Of a stretch of 64,000 nt of DNA, positions 55,526-64,000 are shown in pieces; position 1 is the first letter of the stretch; each line of letters begins with the position of its first letter. Location of the stretch: the NCBI GenBank assembly GCA_005883305.1, contig VBAC01000002.1, forward strand, positions 1-64,000, written 5' to 3'. The notes beneath the pieces were generated by a model. That model saw only the letters and a list, made by a program, of their open reading frames with translations. It was not told the DNA's origin and searched no databases. This stretch comes from Alphaproteobacteria bacterium. Lineage in GTDB: Bacteria; Pseudomonadota; Alphaproteobacteria; Sphingomonadales; Sphingomonadaceae. The position numbers and the translations under genes are program-made.

Positions 55526-56323
55526 GTGGCCGACACCGTTGAAAAGAACCTGACCGACGCCGCTGTTGCGGTTGCGAAGACCGAAGCCGCCGCTCTGAAG
55601 AGCGCCGAGGCCGCCTTCGCTCAGGCGAGCGAAGCCGTCGTCGCGCCGGTCAAGGCCGAGGCCGCCCCCGCCGCCAAGGCGCCGGCCAAGGCCGCTCCGG
55701 CCAAGCCCGTTGCCCGCAAGGCGACCAAGGCGAAGAAGTCGCCGGCCCGCAAGCCGGCCAAGCAGGCCGCCGCCAAGCGCGCGGCCCCGATTGCCAAAAC
55801 CACCATCACCAAAGCGCCGGCCCGCGCCGCCGCGAAGACCGTCAAGACAGGAGCGAAAGTCATGAACACCCAGACCAAGAAGGCCGCCGAGACCGGCAAG
55901 ATCGCCGCCGAGCAGTTCACCGCCGTCATCGGCGACGTCAACGCCCGTGCCAAGGTCGCCGCCGAGAAGACCGCCAAGATCGTCGAGGAATTCGCCGATC
56001 TGGGCCGCGGCAACGTCGAGGCGCTCGTCGCCTCCTCGAAGATCGCCGCCAAGGGCGTCGAGAATCTGAGCCAGGGCGCCGCCGAATATGGCCGCAAGAG
56101 CTTCGAGGACGCTTCGGCGGCCCTGAAGAGCTTCGCCGAGGTGAAGTCGGCCACCGACTTCTTCCGCCTGCAGGGCGAGTTCGCGCGCAACGCGTTCGAC
56201 TCCGCGGTCGCCGAGAGCGCCCGCCTGTCGGAGACCGTCCTGAAGCTCGCCGGCGACGTCGCCGAGCCGATCAACAGCCGCTACGCCGTGGCGGCTGAGC
56301 GCGTGAAGACCCTCGCCGCGTAA
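55526..56323 (+). CDS. phaP: Phasin-family granule protein
   Basis: A 265-residue protein. Residues about 20-110 are Ala/Lys/Pro-rich and histone-like (KAKKSPARKPAKQAAAKRAA), and residues about 125-255 form the phasin domain (FTAVIGDVNARAKVAAEKTAKIVEEFADLGRGNVEALV, then SATDFFRLQGEFARNAFDSA). Phasins coat polyhydroxyalkanoate granules and limit their size; the basic N-terminus could bind DNA, as in PhaF. It lies near phaC and ends at a strong terminator. Confidence 0.9.
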   Translation: MADTVEKNLTDAAVAVAKTEAAALKSAEAAFAQASEAVVAPVKAEAAPAAKAPAKAAPAKPVARKATKAKKSPARKPAKQAAAKRAAPIAKTTITKAPARAAAKTVKTGAKVMNTQTKKAAETGKIAAEQFTAVIGDVNARAKVAAEKTAKIVEEFADLGRGNVEALVASSKIAAKGVENLSQGAAEYGRKSFEDASAALKSFAEVKSATDFFRLQGEFARNAFDSAVAESARLSETVLKLAGDVAEPINSRYAVAAERVKTLAA

Positions 56324-56348
56324 CTGCTGAGACTTCAAGCGATGAAGG

Positions 56349-56385
56349 AGGGCGGCCGCTCCCCGTTGGGGCGGCCGCCCTTTTT
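56349..56385 (+). terminator. Rho-independent terminator after the phasin gene
   Basis: A 10-bp stem, GGGCGGCCGC with GCGGCCGCCC, has a nearly paired 11-nt centre (TCCCCGTTGGG) and is followed by six T. It lies 26 bp after the phasin stop. Confidence 0.93.
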
Positions 56386-56458
56386 TGCGCCCGAATGGGA
56401 CGCCGGAGGCCTTGCGGCTGAATGGCACGTTGCCATATTTATGGCGTTGAACATGGCT

Positions 56459-56806
56459 ATGCACCGCGACATCTTTTCGGCTGGCGACGACGACCAGGGC
56501 ATCGACGAGGGCACCGGCACCGGCGTCGCGACCAAGACGCGCACGCGCACCAAGACGCCCTCGCCCTACAAGGTGCTGATGCTCAACGACGATTACACGC
56601 CGATGGAGTTCGTCGTCCTCGTCCTGCAGAGCTTCTTCAAGATGGGGATCGAGGACGCGACCCGGGTGATGCTCCACGTCCACCAGCGCGGGGTCGGCGT
56701 GTGCGGGATCTTCCCCTACGAGGTGGCGGAGACCAAGGTCTCCCAGGTGATCGACTTCGCCCGCCAGAACCAGCACCCGCTTCAGTGTACGCTGGAGAAG
56801 GCTTAG
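56459..56806 (+). CDS. clpS: ATP-dependent Clp protease adaptor ClpS
   Basis: ClpS delivers N-end-rule substrates to ClpAP. The 115-residue product has a disordered N-terminal tail (about 35 residues) and the ClpS fold: [20 protein letters not shown] (with the Asn-Asp-Asp that grips the substrate alpha-amine), [20 protein letters not shown] and [16 protein letters not shown]. Starts at 56441 and 56453 are also in frame. clpA, often next in order, is not adjacent here; a REP repeat and an opposing Crp gene follow. Confidence 0.93.
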   Translation: MHRDIFSAGDDDQGIDEGTGTGVATKTRTRTKTPSPYKVLMLNDDYTPMEFVVLVLQSFFKMGIEDATRVMLHVHQRGVGVCGIFPYEVAETKVSQVIDFARQNQHPLQCTLEKA

Positions 56807-56814
56807 CTCAGGCC

Positions 56815-56895
56815 GTCATTGCGAGCGTAGCGAAGCAATCCAGTGCGGCTTCCGAGGCCGCTGGATTGCTTCGTCGCTTCGCTCCTCGCAATGAC
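56815..56895. repeat. REP-like palindrome, ATTGCGAGCGTAGCGAAG type
   Basis: GTCATTGCGAGCGTAGCGAA and TTCGCTCCTCGCAATGAC with an inner ATCCAG/CTGGAT pair. Second member of the 55338 family; it separates clpS from the convergent Crp/Fnr gene. Confidence 0.88.
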
Positions 56896-56905
56896 GGAGC
56901 GGTCT

Positions 56906-57676
56906 CTAACGCGCCGCCGGCAGCCAGCCGGTCTCGATCCCCGTGCGGTCGGTGAAGTTCGCCTCCGCGGCCAGGCGCTTCTCGTCGAGCAGGCGGATGC
57001 TGGCGCCGCTGCGCTCGATGATCCCGTCCTGGACGAGCGCGCGCATCATCCGGTTGACGTGGACGCTGGTGAGGCCGGTGGCGTCGCCGATTTCCTCCTG
57101 GGTCAGCGGAATCAGGATTCCGTCGCCGTCGAGCGCGCCGATGCGCCGCATGCGGGCGAACAATTCGCAGATCAGCGAGCCCACCCTGGCGCGCGCGGAG
57201 GTGCGGCCGATCGAGGCCATCCGGTCGGCCATCGACACCCGGTCGGCGGCGGTGAGGCCGAGCAGCAGAGCGCCGATGCGCGGGTGATCGCCGATCAGCG
57301 CCGCGAGCTTCTCGCGGCTAAACGGGCAGAGCGTGACGTCGGTCACCGCCGTCACCGTCTCCGGGGAATCGGCGAAGGCGAGCAAGGCAAGGCCGATCAG
57401 ATCGCCGTGGAAGTGGAAGCGCATGATCTGGCGGCTGCCGTTGCCGAGCAGCGCCGAGCTGTGCAGCCAGCCCTTGCGGACGACGAACATCTCGCGCGGC
57501 TTCTCGTTCTCGGCGATGACGACGCTGCCGCGGCGGAAGAAGCGATCCTGCTCCTCCAGCCCGCCGAGCGCTTCGCGCTCGCCTTCCGACAGCTGCACGT
57601 AATGGCCGAGCCGCTCGGCGAGGCAGGATCCTCCCAACTTCTCTTGTCCCCCCCGGACGATGCAATCCATTCTCAA
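56906..57676 (-). CDS. Crp/Fnr-family transcriptional regulator
   Basis: A regulator of up to 256 residues with an N-terminal cyclic-nucleotide-binding-like beta barrel (RRGSVVIAENEKPREMFVVRKG, MRFHFHGDLIGLALLAFADS) and a C-terminal HTH of the Crp type (LTQEEIGDATGLTSVHVNRMMRALVQDGII). It lacks an Fnr-type N-terminal Cys cluster (Cys5 and Cys18 only), so oxygen sensing by an iron-sulfur cluster is unlikely. It starts at ATG 57676 or 57670. Divergent from murA. Confidence 0.9.
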   Translation of the reverse strand: MRMDCIVRGGQEKLGGSCLAERLGHYVQLSEGEREALGGLEEQDRFFRRGSVVIAENEKPREMFVVRKGWLHSSALLGNGSRQIMRFHFHGDLIGLALLAFADSPETVTAVTDVTLCPFSREKLAALIGDHPRIGALLLGLTAADRVSMADRMASIGRTSARARVGSLICELFARMRRIGALDGDGILIPLTQEEIGDATGLTSVHVNRMMRALVQDGIIERSGASIRLLDEKRLAAEANFTDRTGIETGWLPAAR

Positions 57677-57794
57677 CTACCCGAGTTTAGAGGGAAAAAT
57701 TCCGCAATGTGCTGATCGAAATCAAGACCTTCCAATTTGAACCAGCGCGGCCGTCCGCTTGCGCGGGGACGCATAAAGCTTAAACCGGCGCGCC

Positions 57795-59078
57795 ATGGAC
57801 AAGATCATCATCAGGGGCGGCAGGCCGCTCAACGGCCGAATCCCGATTTCGGGTGCAAAGAACGCGGCCCTGACCCTGATGCCCTGCGCGCTGCTGACCG
57901 ACGAGCCGCTGACGCTGAGGAACCTGCCGCGCCTCGCCGACGTCGACAGCTTCGGCCACCTGCTCAACGAGCTCGGAGTCTCGACCGCGGTCGAGGGGTC
58001 GCGCAAGGGCGACATCGGCCGGGTGATGACCTTCCGCGCCGCCAACGTCACGTCGACGGTCGCGCCCTACGACATCGTGCGCAAGATGCGCGCCTCGATC
58101 CTCGTGCTCGGCCCGCTGCTCGCGCGCACCGGCGAGGCGACGGTCTCGCTCCCCGGCGGCTGCGCGATCGGCACCCGCCCGATCGACCTGCACCTCAAGG
58201 CGCTGCAGGCGCTCGGCGCCGAGATCGAGGTCGCCGCCGGCTATGTGAAGGCGGTCGCGCCGAAGGGCGGCCTTGCCGGCGGGACCATCTCCTTCCCCTC
58301 CGTCTCTGTCGGGGCGACCGAGAATGCGCTGATGGCGGCGGTGCTCGCCAGCGGCACGACGGTGATCGAAAATGCCGCGCGCGAGCCCGAGATCACCGAT
58401 CTCGCCCAGTGCCTGATCGCGATGGGGGCGGAGATCGAGGGGCTGAAGAGCGACACGCTCACCGTCCACGGCAAGGACCGGCTGCACGGCGCGACCTACG
58501 CGGTGATGCCCGACCGGATCGAGGCCGGAAGCTATGCCTGCGCGGCGATGATCACCGGCGGCTCGATCGAGCTGGCCGGAGCGCGCGAGGACACGATGCA
58601 CGCGATCATCTCCGGCCTCGCCGATTGCGGGGCGATGATCGAGTTCACGAAAAACGGGATCAAGGTCACCGCCGACCGCGGCCTGAGGCCGCTCTCGCTC
58701 TCGACCGCCCCCTTCCCGGCCTTCCCGACCGACATGCAGGCGCAATTCATGTCGATGCTGGCGCTCGCCAACGGCACCAGCCTGCTCACCGAGACGATCT
58801 TCGAGAACCGCTACATGCACGTGCCCGAGCTGGTGCGGATGGGCGCGGACATCGAGGTGCGCGGGCGATCGGCGGTGGTGCGCGGCGTCGGCGGCCTGAC
58901 CGGAGCGCCGGTGATGGCCACCGACCTTCGCGCCTCGATGAGCCTGGTCCTCGCCGGCCTCGCCGCCGAAGGCGAGACCGAGGTCAACCGGGTCTACCAT
59001 CTCGACCGCGGCTACGAGCGGCTCGAGGAGAAGCTCCAGGCGGTCGGCGCCGAGATCGAGCGCGCCAGCGACGGCTGA
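57795..59078 (+). CDS. murA: UDP-N-acetylglucosamine 1-carboxyvinyltransferase
   Basis: MurA catalyses the first committed step of peptidoglycan synthesis, adding enolpyruvate to UDP-GlcNAc. It has 427 residues. Lys22 and Asn23 ([10 protein letters not shown]) and the active-site Cys123 ([19 protein letters not shown]), the target of fosfomycin, are present. RDxR-like and C-terminal EPT blocks ([20 protein letters not shown]) are intact. Start and length are normal. Confidence 0.97.
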   Translation: MDKIIIRGGRPLNGRIPISGAKNAALTLMPCALLTDEPLTLRNLPRLADVDSFGHLLNELGVSTAVEGSRKGDIGRVMTFRAANVTSTVAPYDIVRKMRASILVLGPLLARTGEATVSLPGGCAIGTRPIDLHLKALQALGAEIEVAAGYVKAVAPKGGLAGGTISFPSVSVGATENALMAAVLASGTTVIENAAREPEITDLAQCLIAMGAEIEGLKSDTLTVHGKDRLHGATYAVMPDRIEAGSYACAAMITGGSIELAGAREDTMHAIISGLADCGAMIEFTKNGIKVTADRGLRPLSLSTAPFPAFPTDMQAQFMSMLALANGTSLLTETIFENRYMHVPELVRMGADIEVRGRSAVVRGVGGLTGAPVMATDLRASMSLVLAGLAAEGETEVNRVYHLDRGYERLEEKLQAVGAEIERASDG

Positions 59079-59090
59079 AAATTCGAGAGC

Positions 59091-59200
59091 CATCCCGGCG
59101 AAAGCCGGGACCCATGAACGCCGATCGTCGAGGAGAGGCGATGCGGGCCGGCCCCTAACTCCCCGTCAGAGTTCATGGATCCCGGCTTTCGCCGGGATGA
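59091..59200. repeat. REP-like palindrome, CATCCCGGCGAAAGCCGGGA type
   Basis: CATCCCGGCGAAAGCCGGGA then CCCATGAAC on the left pairs with GTTCATGG and ATCCCGGCTTTCGCCGGGAT on the right; the centre is 50 nt. It lies 10 bp after murA and may act as its transcript end. Confidence 0.88.
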
Positions 59201-59224
59201 CTTCGTTGGGCAAAGGGCAGCAAT

Positions 59225-59917
59225 TCAGAGCGGCTTGAAGAAGCGGTAGGACGTGCGCTCGTAGCCGAGCTTTTCGTAGAAGGCGTGGGCGCGCAGGCGC
59301 TTCTGGTTGGAGGTCACCTCGACCAGGCCGCAGCCCCTGGCGCCGAGCCGCCTTTCGGCTTCGGCGACCAAAGCCGCGCCGATCCCCCGACCCCGCTCGG
59401 CCTCGGCCACGACCATCATCGAGATCCGCCCGACCGGCTTCGGCCGGTGGAGCACGTTCATCACGCTGATGCTGAGGATTCCGACGATTCCGCCTTTGTC
59501 GGCGACGAGCGCCTCGACGCTGCGCAGGCGCTTGCGCACCTCGGCCGCCGTCACCTCGTAGCCCAGAGCGGCGATCAGCGCGGCCAGCGCCTCGGCGTCC
59601 CCGGGCTTCGCGTCGCGCAGGACCAGCTTCGGCTCGGGCCTGGGCTTTGGCTCGGCCTTGGGCCTCGGCGCGCTCTTCGCCGTTCCGACCGAGCTCTTCC
59701 AGGTCGCCGCCGCGTTGCCGCGCAGGAAGGCGGCGATCTCCTCCGGCGTGGCGGTCAGCCCCTTCTTGCCGAACCCGAATATCTCGCGCCCGCTCTTCGA
59801 GTCCTTGAGGCCGAAGCGCCCGTAATCGCCCTTCCCGGGCGTCCGCAGGCGCGATTTGACCAGCTTGCAGCCGCGATTGGCGGCCAGTTCGCTCAGGGCT
59901 TCGTCGCTCTCGTTCAT
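59225..59917 (-). CDS. GNAT acetyltransferase with N-terminal FGFG-type domain
   Basis: A 230-residue two-domain protein. Residues about 1-66 form a small domain (LAANRGCKLVKSRLRTPGKG, then YGRFGL, EIFGFGKKGLTATPEEIAAFL). A Pro/Lys linker (AEPKPRPEPK) leads to a GNAT domain at about 98-230 with the acetyl-CoA loop AEAERGRGIGAALVAEAERR and EVTSNQKRLRAHAFYEKLGY. The N-terminal domain is a paralogue of the interrupted gene directly upstream, whose TGA overlaps this ATG (ATGA). The substrate is unknown. Confidence 0.83.
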   Translation of the reverse strand: MNESDEALSELAANRGCKLVKSRLRTPGKGDYGRFGLKDSKSGREIFGFGKKGLTATPEEIAAFLRGNAAATWKSSVGTAKSAPRPKAEPKPRPEPKLVLRDAKPGDAEALAALIAALGYEVTAAEVRKRLRSVEALVADKGGIVGILSISVMNVLHRPKPVGRISMMVVAEAERGRGIGAALVAEAERRLGARGCGLVEVTSNQKRLRAHAFYEKLGYERTSYRFFKPL

Positions 59918-60126
59918 TTTTCCTTCCGGCCGAGGAAGTGCTCGACCTCGGCCAAAGTGGCGGTCACGCCGCGATTGCCGAAGCCGAAGGCCTCAGCGCC
60001 GGTCCTGGCGTGCTAGAGCCCATATTTGCCGTAATCGCTCTTGCCGACAACGCGGCCCTGCCCCTTGACCAGCAGATAGCCGTGGCGCGCGGCGATCTCG
60101 CGCAGCTTGTCCGCGCCGAGGCTCAC
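59914..60126 (-). pseudogene. Small FGFG-domain gene interrupted by an in-frame amber codon
   Basis: From GTG 60126 the frame reads LREIAARHGYLLVKGQGR and SDYGKYGL, then TAG at 60015-60013, then continues in the same frame as TGAEAFGFGNRGVTATLAEV to TGA at 59914. Both halves align with the N-terminal domain of the downstream GNAT gene. The GTG overlaps the DUF445 stop and the TGA overlaps the GNAT start (both 4 nt), so the coupled operon layout is intact except for one base. It could be a recent pseudogene, a readthrough gene or a sequencing error. Confidence 0.8.
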
Positions 60127-61379
60127 GTCAGCACCTCGATCGTGTGGATGGCGAGGCCGACGAGACCGCCGACCAACGTGCCGTTGATCCGGATATATTG
60201 CAGGTCGCGCCCGACCGCGCCTTCGAGCCGGTCCGAGATCGTTCGCGCGTCCCAGCGGCGGACGGTGTCCGAGACCAGCCGCACGATTCCGTCGCCATAA
60301 TCGGCGGCGATTCCGACCGCTGCGCGGCGGGCGAAGCGGTTGAGGCCGTGGCGCACGCGCGGGTCGTTCTCGAGCGTCGCGCCGAGCTGGCGGAGCAGAT
60401 CGCCGACCTGGCCCTCGAGCGCGCCCTGGGGATCGCGCAAGCGGGCGATGACCCGGCCGCGAAGCCGCTCCCACACGCCGAGCCACCATTGCTCGACCGC
60501 CGGATTGTCGAGGATTCCGGATTTTAGCGCGTGGATCCGCTCGCGCATGGCCGGATCGTGGCGAAGCCGATCGGCGAGGTCGCGCATCGAGTCCTCGATC
60601 TTCACGCGAAGCGGGTGGCGCGGATCCATGGCGAGCTCGCTCAAGAGCCGGTTGATCGCGTCGATGATCTTGTCGGAGATGGTGGCGTCGAGCCCGGTCC
60701 AGCGAAGGATCGATCCCGAGCGTTCGTGAACCATGCGCCGGACGATATCCTCGTTCGAATCGACCAGCCGGGCGACGAAGACCACCGCCTCGTCGAGCAG
60801 GGGGATGTGGCGGTCCTCGGCGATCGCCGCGTCGAGCGCTTCGCCGATCAACGGGGCGGCGTCGTAGGCGCGCAGCCGATCGGCGAGCGCGCCCTTGACC
60901 ATCGTCCCGAAGCGCTCCGGATCGAGCGCCTCGAACATCCGCTCGAGCATTCGCGCGGCGCCGCGCCACAGGCGCCCCTGCTGCGGCGGCTCGGCGAGGA
61001 ATCGGCCGGCGGCCCCGGCCAGGTCCAGCCGCTGCATACGCCGGGCGACGACCGAGGGGGTGAGGAAATTGTCCTTGAGGAACTGGGCCAGCGTATCGCC
61101 GATGCGGTCCTTGTTGCGGGGCACGATCGCCGTGTGCGGGATGGGCAGGCCGAGCGGGTGGCGAAACAGGGCCGTGACCGCGAACCAGTCGGCGATTCCG
61201 CCGACCAGCCCGGCCTCGGCGAAGGCGCGGACGAAGCCCCAGACGGGGTGGAGGTGATCGAGCCGGGTGGCGGCGATGAAGATCGCGGCCATTCCGGCGA
61301 GCATGCCCGTCGCCAGCGCCCGCATTCCGCGCGCGCTCTGTTGGGCGGGAGCGCGGCGGGAGCGCGGATACAGGCTCAT
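60123..61379 (-). CDS. DUF445 membrane protein
   Basis: A 418-residue protein of the DUF445 family: an N-terminal TM helix (GMLAGMAAIFIAATRL), the family block FAEAGLVGGIADWFAVTALFRHPLGLPIPHTAIVPRNKDRIG, a long helical cytoplasmic part and a C-terminal TM (NGTLVGGLVGLAIHTIEVL). The function is unknown; the region after the first TM is the most conserved. ATG 61379 is chosen over 61463 because the upstream 28 residues are not conserved-looking. It is first in a coupled run with the interrupted gene and the GNAT gene. Confidence 0.88.
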   Translation of the reverse strand: MSLYPRSRRAPAQQSARGMRALATGMLAGMAAIFIAATRLDHLHPVWGFVRAFAEAGLVGGIADWFAVTALFRHPLGLPIPHTAIVPRNKDRIGDTLAQFLKDNFLTPSVVARRMQRLDLAGAAGRFLAEPPQQGRLWRGAARMLERMFEALDPERFGTMVKGALADRLRAYDAAPLIGEALDAAIAEDRHIPLLDEAVVFVARLVDSNEDIVRRMVHERSGSILRWTGLDATISDKIIDAINRLLSELAMDPRHPLRVKIEDSMRDLADRLRHDPAMRERIHALKSGILDNPAVEQWWLGVWERLRGRVIARLRDPQGALEGQVGDLLRQLGATLENDPRVRHGLNRFARRAAVGIAADYGDGIVRLVSDTVRRWDARTISDRLEGAVGRDLQYIRINGTLVGGLVGLAIHTIEVLT

Positions 61380-61551
61380 GCCTGACTCAATAGCGCTTGA
61401 TGGATCAAGGTCCAACCGTGATCCAGCCGGCTTCGCTCGGGAACGTCTCGTGCGCGACGTCAAAGGAATTCAGGATGGAGATCAGACTTGTTCATATGTC
61501 AAAAATCATACACCACGACGAGGCGCCTATCGCGTCTATCAGGAGGGGAAT

Positions 61552-61773
61552 ATGGTAATCCATGAACTCGCAGTTGCGTTTGCGGTGGCCGCTGCCGTCA
61601 GCGGAGCCAATACTGAACCGACCGCAATGCGGCCAACGGGCTACTCCTGCGATCAGGAGTGCCATCCTGCCGACCCCTTTTGCAGGGCGTATCAGAATCT
61701 GTTCTGTCCACCCAAGATTCCTGACGGATTCTCGGGTTCAACATCAGCGCCTGCCGTCAAGCACGAAGATTAG
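61552..61773 (+). CDS. Small secreted Cys-rich protein
   Basis: A 73-residue protein with a good AGGAGGGG box before ATG 61552, a short signal peptide (MVIHELAVAFAVAAAVSGA) and four Cys in CDQECHPADPFCRAYQNLFC, likely two disulfides in the periplasm or outside. Base composition is slightly AT-richer than the neighbours. No family recognised. A hairpin at 61785 probably ends its transcript. Confidence 0.68.
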   Translation: MVIHELAVAFAVAAAVSGANTEPTAMRPTGYSCDQECHPADPFCRAYQNLFCPPKIPDGFSGSTSAPAVKHED

Positions 61774-61784
61774 GTGAGCGACAC

Positions 61785-61809
61785 AGTGCCGAGCAATTCG
61801 CTCGGCACT
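61785..61809. terminator. Hairpin between convergent genes
   Basis: AGTGCCGAGC, a 5-nt loop, then GCTCGGCACT (10 perfect pairs). No T tract on either strand, so it may be a terminator or an mRNA-end stabiliser for the small secreted protein and the RND gene. Confidence 0.55.
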
Positions 61810-61848
61810 GACCTCCCGCCGACCGCCTCTTCGTTCGCGGTGATCCGT

Positions 61849-64000
61849 TCACTCCGCCGCCTGCGGGGCGCGATCGGGGCCGTGATCGGAATCGCCGCGA
61901 TAGGTGATGATCCGGCGGAACTTCGGCACCAGCCACTTCTCGAAACCGTCGGCGAGGCTGAAGGCGGGCGGCACCAGCACCAGCGTCAGCAGCGTCGAGA
62001 GCAGCAGGCCGCCGATCACCACCACCGCCATCGGCGCGCGCCAGCTGGCGTCGCCCTCCAGGCTCAGCGCGGTCGGCACCATGCCGGCGACCATCGCCAT
62101 CGTCGTCATCACGATCGGCTGGGCGCGCTTGTGGCCGGCGTCGATGATCGCCTCCTCCTTCGGAACGCCCTTCTCCATCTCCTCGATGGTGAAATCGAGC
62201 AGCAGGATCGAGTTCTTGGCGACGATCCCGAACAGCATCAGGATTCCGATGAACACCGGCATCGACACGGCATGGCCGGCGATCAGCAAGCCGATCAGCC
62301 CGCCCAGCGGGGCGAGCAGAAGCGAGCCCATGTTCACGAACGGGGCCATCAGCTTCTTGTAGAGCAGCACCAGCACCGCGAAGACCAGGAAGATGCCGGA
62401 GATCAGCGCGCCCATGAATTCGGTGAGCAACTGCGCCTCCTCGCGCTGCTGGCCCGAGCGCGCGCGCTCCACCCCTTCGGGCAGGTTCTGCATGATCGGA
62501 AGCTGAGCGGTGATCGCATCCCTGTCGACGACGCCTTCGGCGAGGTCGGCGCCGACCATGATTCGGCGCTGCTGGTTGATGCGCTGGATCACCGATGGCC
62601 CGGCCCCGAAGCTGATGTCGGCGACCACCTTCAGCGGGACGGAGCCGCCGGCCGTCGTCGGCACCGGCATGTTTTCGATCGTCGAGAGGTTGCGCCGGGC
62701 GCTTTCGTTGAGCACGACCCGGATCGGTACCTGACGGTCGCTGAGCGAGAAGCGCGCGCTCGACTGGTCGATCTCGCCCTGGGTGGCGACGCGGATCGCT
62801 TGGCTCATCGCCTGGGTGGTCACCCCCATGTCGGCCATCAACGCGAGGCGCGGGCGGATGGTGATTTCGGGCCGCCTCAGATCGCCGGCGATTCGCGGAG
62901 CGCGAAGCTCTGGCCGGTGGCGCATCTGCTCGACGAGGGTCAAAGCGGCGCGCTGCAACTTCTCGGGGTCGGCGCTGGCGAGCAGGATCGAATAGTCGCG
63001 GCCGCCGGCCTGGTTCTGGTTGCGGAAATAGACTCGCGCGTCGGCGATGTGCTGGAGCTGCGGCCCGACCTGGCGCTGGAATTCGGTGCTGGTGCGGTCG
63101 CGTCCTTCGCCCCGGTCCTTCAGCGAGACGAAGAGAGTCGAGTTGCCCGCGCGCACCGATTCGAAGACCGAAGCGACGTCGGGTTGGCGGTGCATCACGG
63201 CGGCGGCCTGGTCGGCGATGGCGCGGGTCTGGTCGAGAGTGACCCCCGGCGGCATCTCGACGACGACCTGGACTCCGTCATCGTCCGTGTCGGGCTGGAA
63301 GGCCTTGGGCAATATCATGAAGCAGCCGATCTGAAGGGCGAAGCAGACGACGCCGACGAGCACCGTCTTCCAGCGGTTCCGGAGCGTCCAGCGCAGAAGG
63401 CCGATATAGCGGTCCATCAGCCAGCCCTCGCCATGCTTGGCGTGGCCCTTGGCCTTCAGGAAATAGGCGGCGATCATCGGTGTGATCATGCGGGCGACGG
63501 CGAGGCTGATCAGAACGGTGACGACGATGGTCAGCCCGAAGCTGATGAAGAACTGGCCGATGATCCCGCTCATCATCGAGACGGGCAGGAACACGGCGAC
63601 GATGGAAAAGGTGGTCGCAACCACCGGCAGGCCGATCTCGTCGGCCGCGTCGATCGACGCCTGATAGGCCGATTTCCCCATGCGCATGTGCCGGACGATA
63701 TTTTCGATCTCCACGATCGCATCGTCGACCAGCACGCCCGCCACCAGGCTCAGCGAGAGCAGGGTGACCATGTTGAGCGAGAAACCGAGCAGGCCCATGA
63801 ACCAGAAGGCCGGGATCGCCGAGAGCGGGATGGCGATCGCCGAGATCAGGGTGGCGCGCCAGTCGCGAAGGAAGAGAAAGACGACGACGACCGCCAGAAA
63901 CGCGCCTTCGACGAGCGCCCGCATCGAGCTGTGATACTGCATCTCGATATACTTCACCGGGGTGAAGAGCAGGCTGTAGCGGACTCGCGGATCCTCGCGC
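61849..64000 (-). CDS. RND efflux transporter (AcrB/HAE1 family), C-terminal part
   Basis: The frame is open through the right edge of the window, giving 716 residues that correspond to the last two thirds of an AcrB-type proton/drug antiporter. The proton-relay residues are present: the Asp pair in [13 protein letters not shown] and the Lys in [17 protein letters not shown] blocks [20 protein letters not shown], the porter-domain loops and [20 protein letters not shown] follow in order. The N-terminus and any membrane-fusion partner lie outside the window. Substrates unknown. Confidence 0.95.
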   Translation of the reverse strand, partial: REDPRVRYSLLFTPVKYIEMQYHSSMRALVEGAFLAVVVVFLFLRDWRATLISAIAIPLSAIPAFWFMGLLGFSLNMVTLLSLSLVAGVLVDDAIVEIENIVRHMRMGKSAYQASIDAADEIGLPVVATTFSIVAVFLPVSMMSGIIGQFFISFGLTIVVTVLISLAVARMITPMIAAYFLKAKGHAKHGEGWLMDRYIGLLRWTLRNRWKTVLVGVVCFALQIGCFMILPKAFQPDTDDDGVQVVVEMPPGVTLDQTRAIADQAAAVMHRQPDVASVFESVRAGNSTLFVSLKDRGEGRDRTSTEFQRQVGPQLQHIADARVYFRNQNQAGGRDYSILLASADPEKLQRAALTLVEQMRHRPELRAPRIAGDLRRPEITIRPRLALMADMGVTTQAMSQAIRVATQGEIDQSSARFSLSDRQVPIRVVLNESARRNLSTIENMPVPTTAGGSVPLKVVADISFGAGPSVIQRINQQRRIMVGADLAEGVVDRDAITAQLPIMQNLPEGVERARSGQQREEAQLLTEFMGALISGIFLVFAVLVLLYKKLMAPFVNMGSLLLAPLGGLIGLLIAGHAVSMPVFIGILMLFGIVAKNSILLLDFTIEEMEKGVPKEEAIIDAGHKRAQPIVMTTMAMVAGMVPTALSLEGDASWRAPMAVVVIGGLLLSTLLTLVLVPPAFSLADGFEKWLVPKFRRIITYRGDSDHGPDRAPQAAE

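Noticed and set aside
60013-60015. Amber codon as pyrrolysine or another recoded residue
   Set aside because: No PylRS, PylT or stem-loop insertion signal is visible, and Sphingomonadales are not known to encode pyrrolysine; mutation or plain readthrough is simpler.

Overview
The window reads as ordinary chromosome from a high-GC alphaproteobacterium of the order Sphingomonadales. The evidence is the gene content (bamD beside recN, yajC-secD-secF with a Mth938-domain gene, hslV/hslU, a SWIB-domain protein, class I phaC plus phasin, DUF3597, a UvrA of alphaproteobacterial type), the very high GC with strong third-position bias, and the many sphingomonad-style palindromic REP repeats. The genus is inference. 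There is no rRNA operon, CRISPR array, complete IS element, integrase or prophage; one tRNA (Pro, GGG) is present.

Layout: 0-5.5 kb carries the recN end, bamD, a GT4 glycosyltransferase and the Sec accessory operon. 5.7-11.1 kb has tRNA-Pro, an EF-hand protein and a reverse-strand run (TPR protein, DUF2339 giant membrane protein, NTF2-like). 11.2-15.7 kb holds the hslV and hslU protease genes, split by a REP palindrome and a two-gene insert (a D-amino-acid-oxidase-like protein in circularly permuted order plus a lipoprotein hydrolase). 15.7-19.8 kb: a HigBA toxin-antitoxin pair, an exported repeat protein, a TonB receptor and a SWIB protein. 19.9-24.4 kb is framed by two inverted copies of a structured ~270-bp repeat and contains ldcA and mpl (murein peptide recycling). 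24.6-32.7 kb: a LytS/LytTR two-component pair, a SleB-type hydrolase, a type III polyketide synthase with a flavoprotein partner, and a BlaI/BlaR1-like repressor/metalloprotease pair with visible operator palindromes. 32.7-41.3 kb: assorted small and membrane proteins, an exported amine oxidase/RidA/methyltransferase run, cytochrome c, and two paralogous membrane proteins.

41.3-47.5 kb is the accessory part: a degraded gene, dense repeats of one REP family, a visibly AT-richer two-gene operon (HipA-like kinase translationally coupled to a HIRAN-domain protein), a stranded duplicate of the UvrA C-terminal tail, an orphan BrnA antitoxin, and a nucleotidyltransferase/small-protein pair coupled to the end of uvrA and bracketed by 43-bp direct repeats. 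47.4-50.6 kb is uvrA, with a perfect 76-bp palindrome embedded in frame.

50.7-64 kb returns to core genes: glpX, phaC and phasin (polyhydroxyalkanoate storage), clpS, a Crp/Fnr regulator, murA, a DUF445 gene coupled through an amber-interrupted gene to a GNAT acetyltransferase, and the C-terminal two-thirds of an RND efflux pump running off the right edge.

The strongest candidates for something undescribed are the HipA-like/HIRAN operon, the circularly permuted oxidase, the covarying fold-back repeats, and the remodelled 3' end of uvrA.
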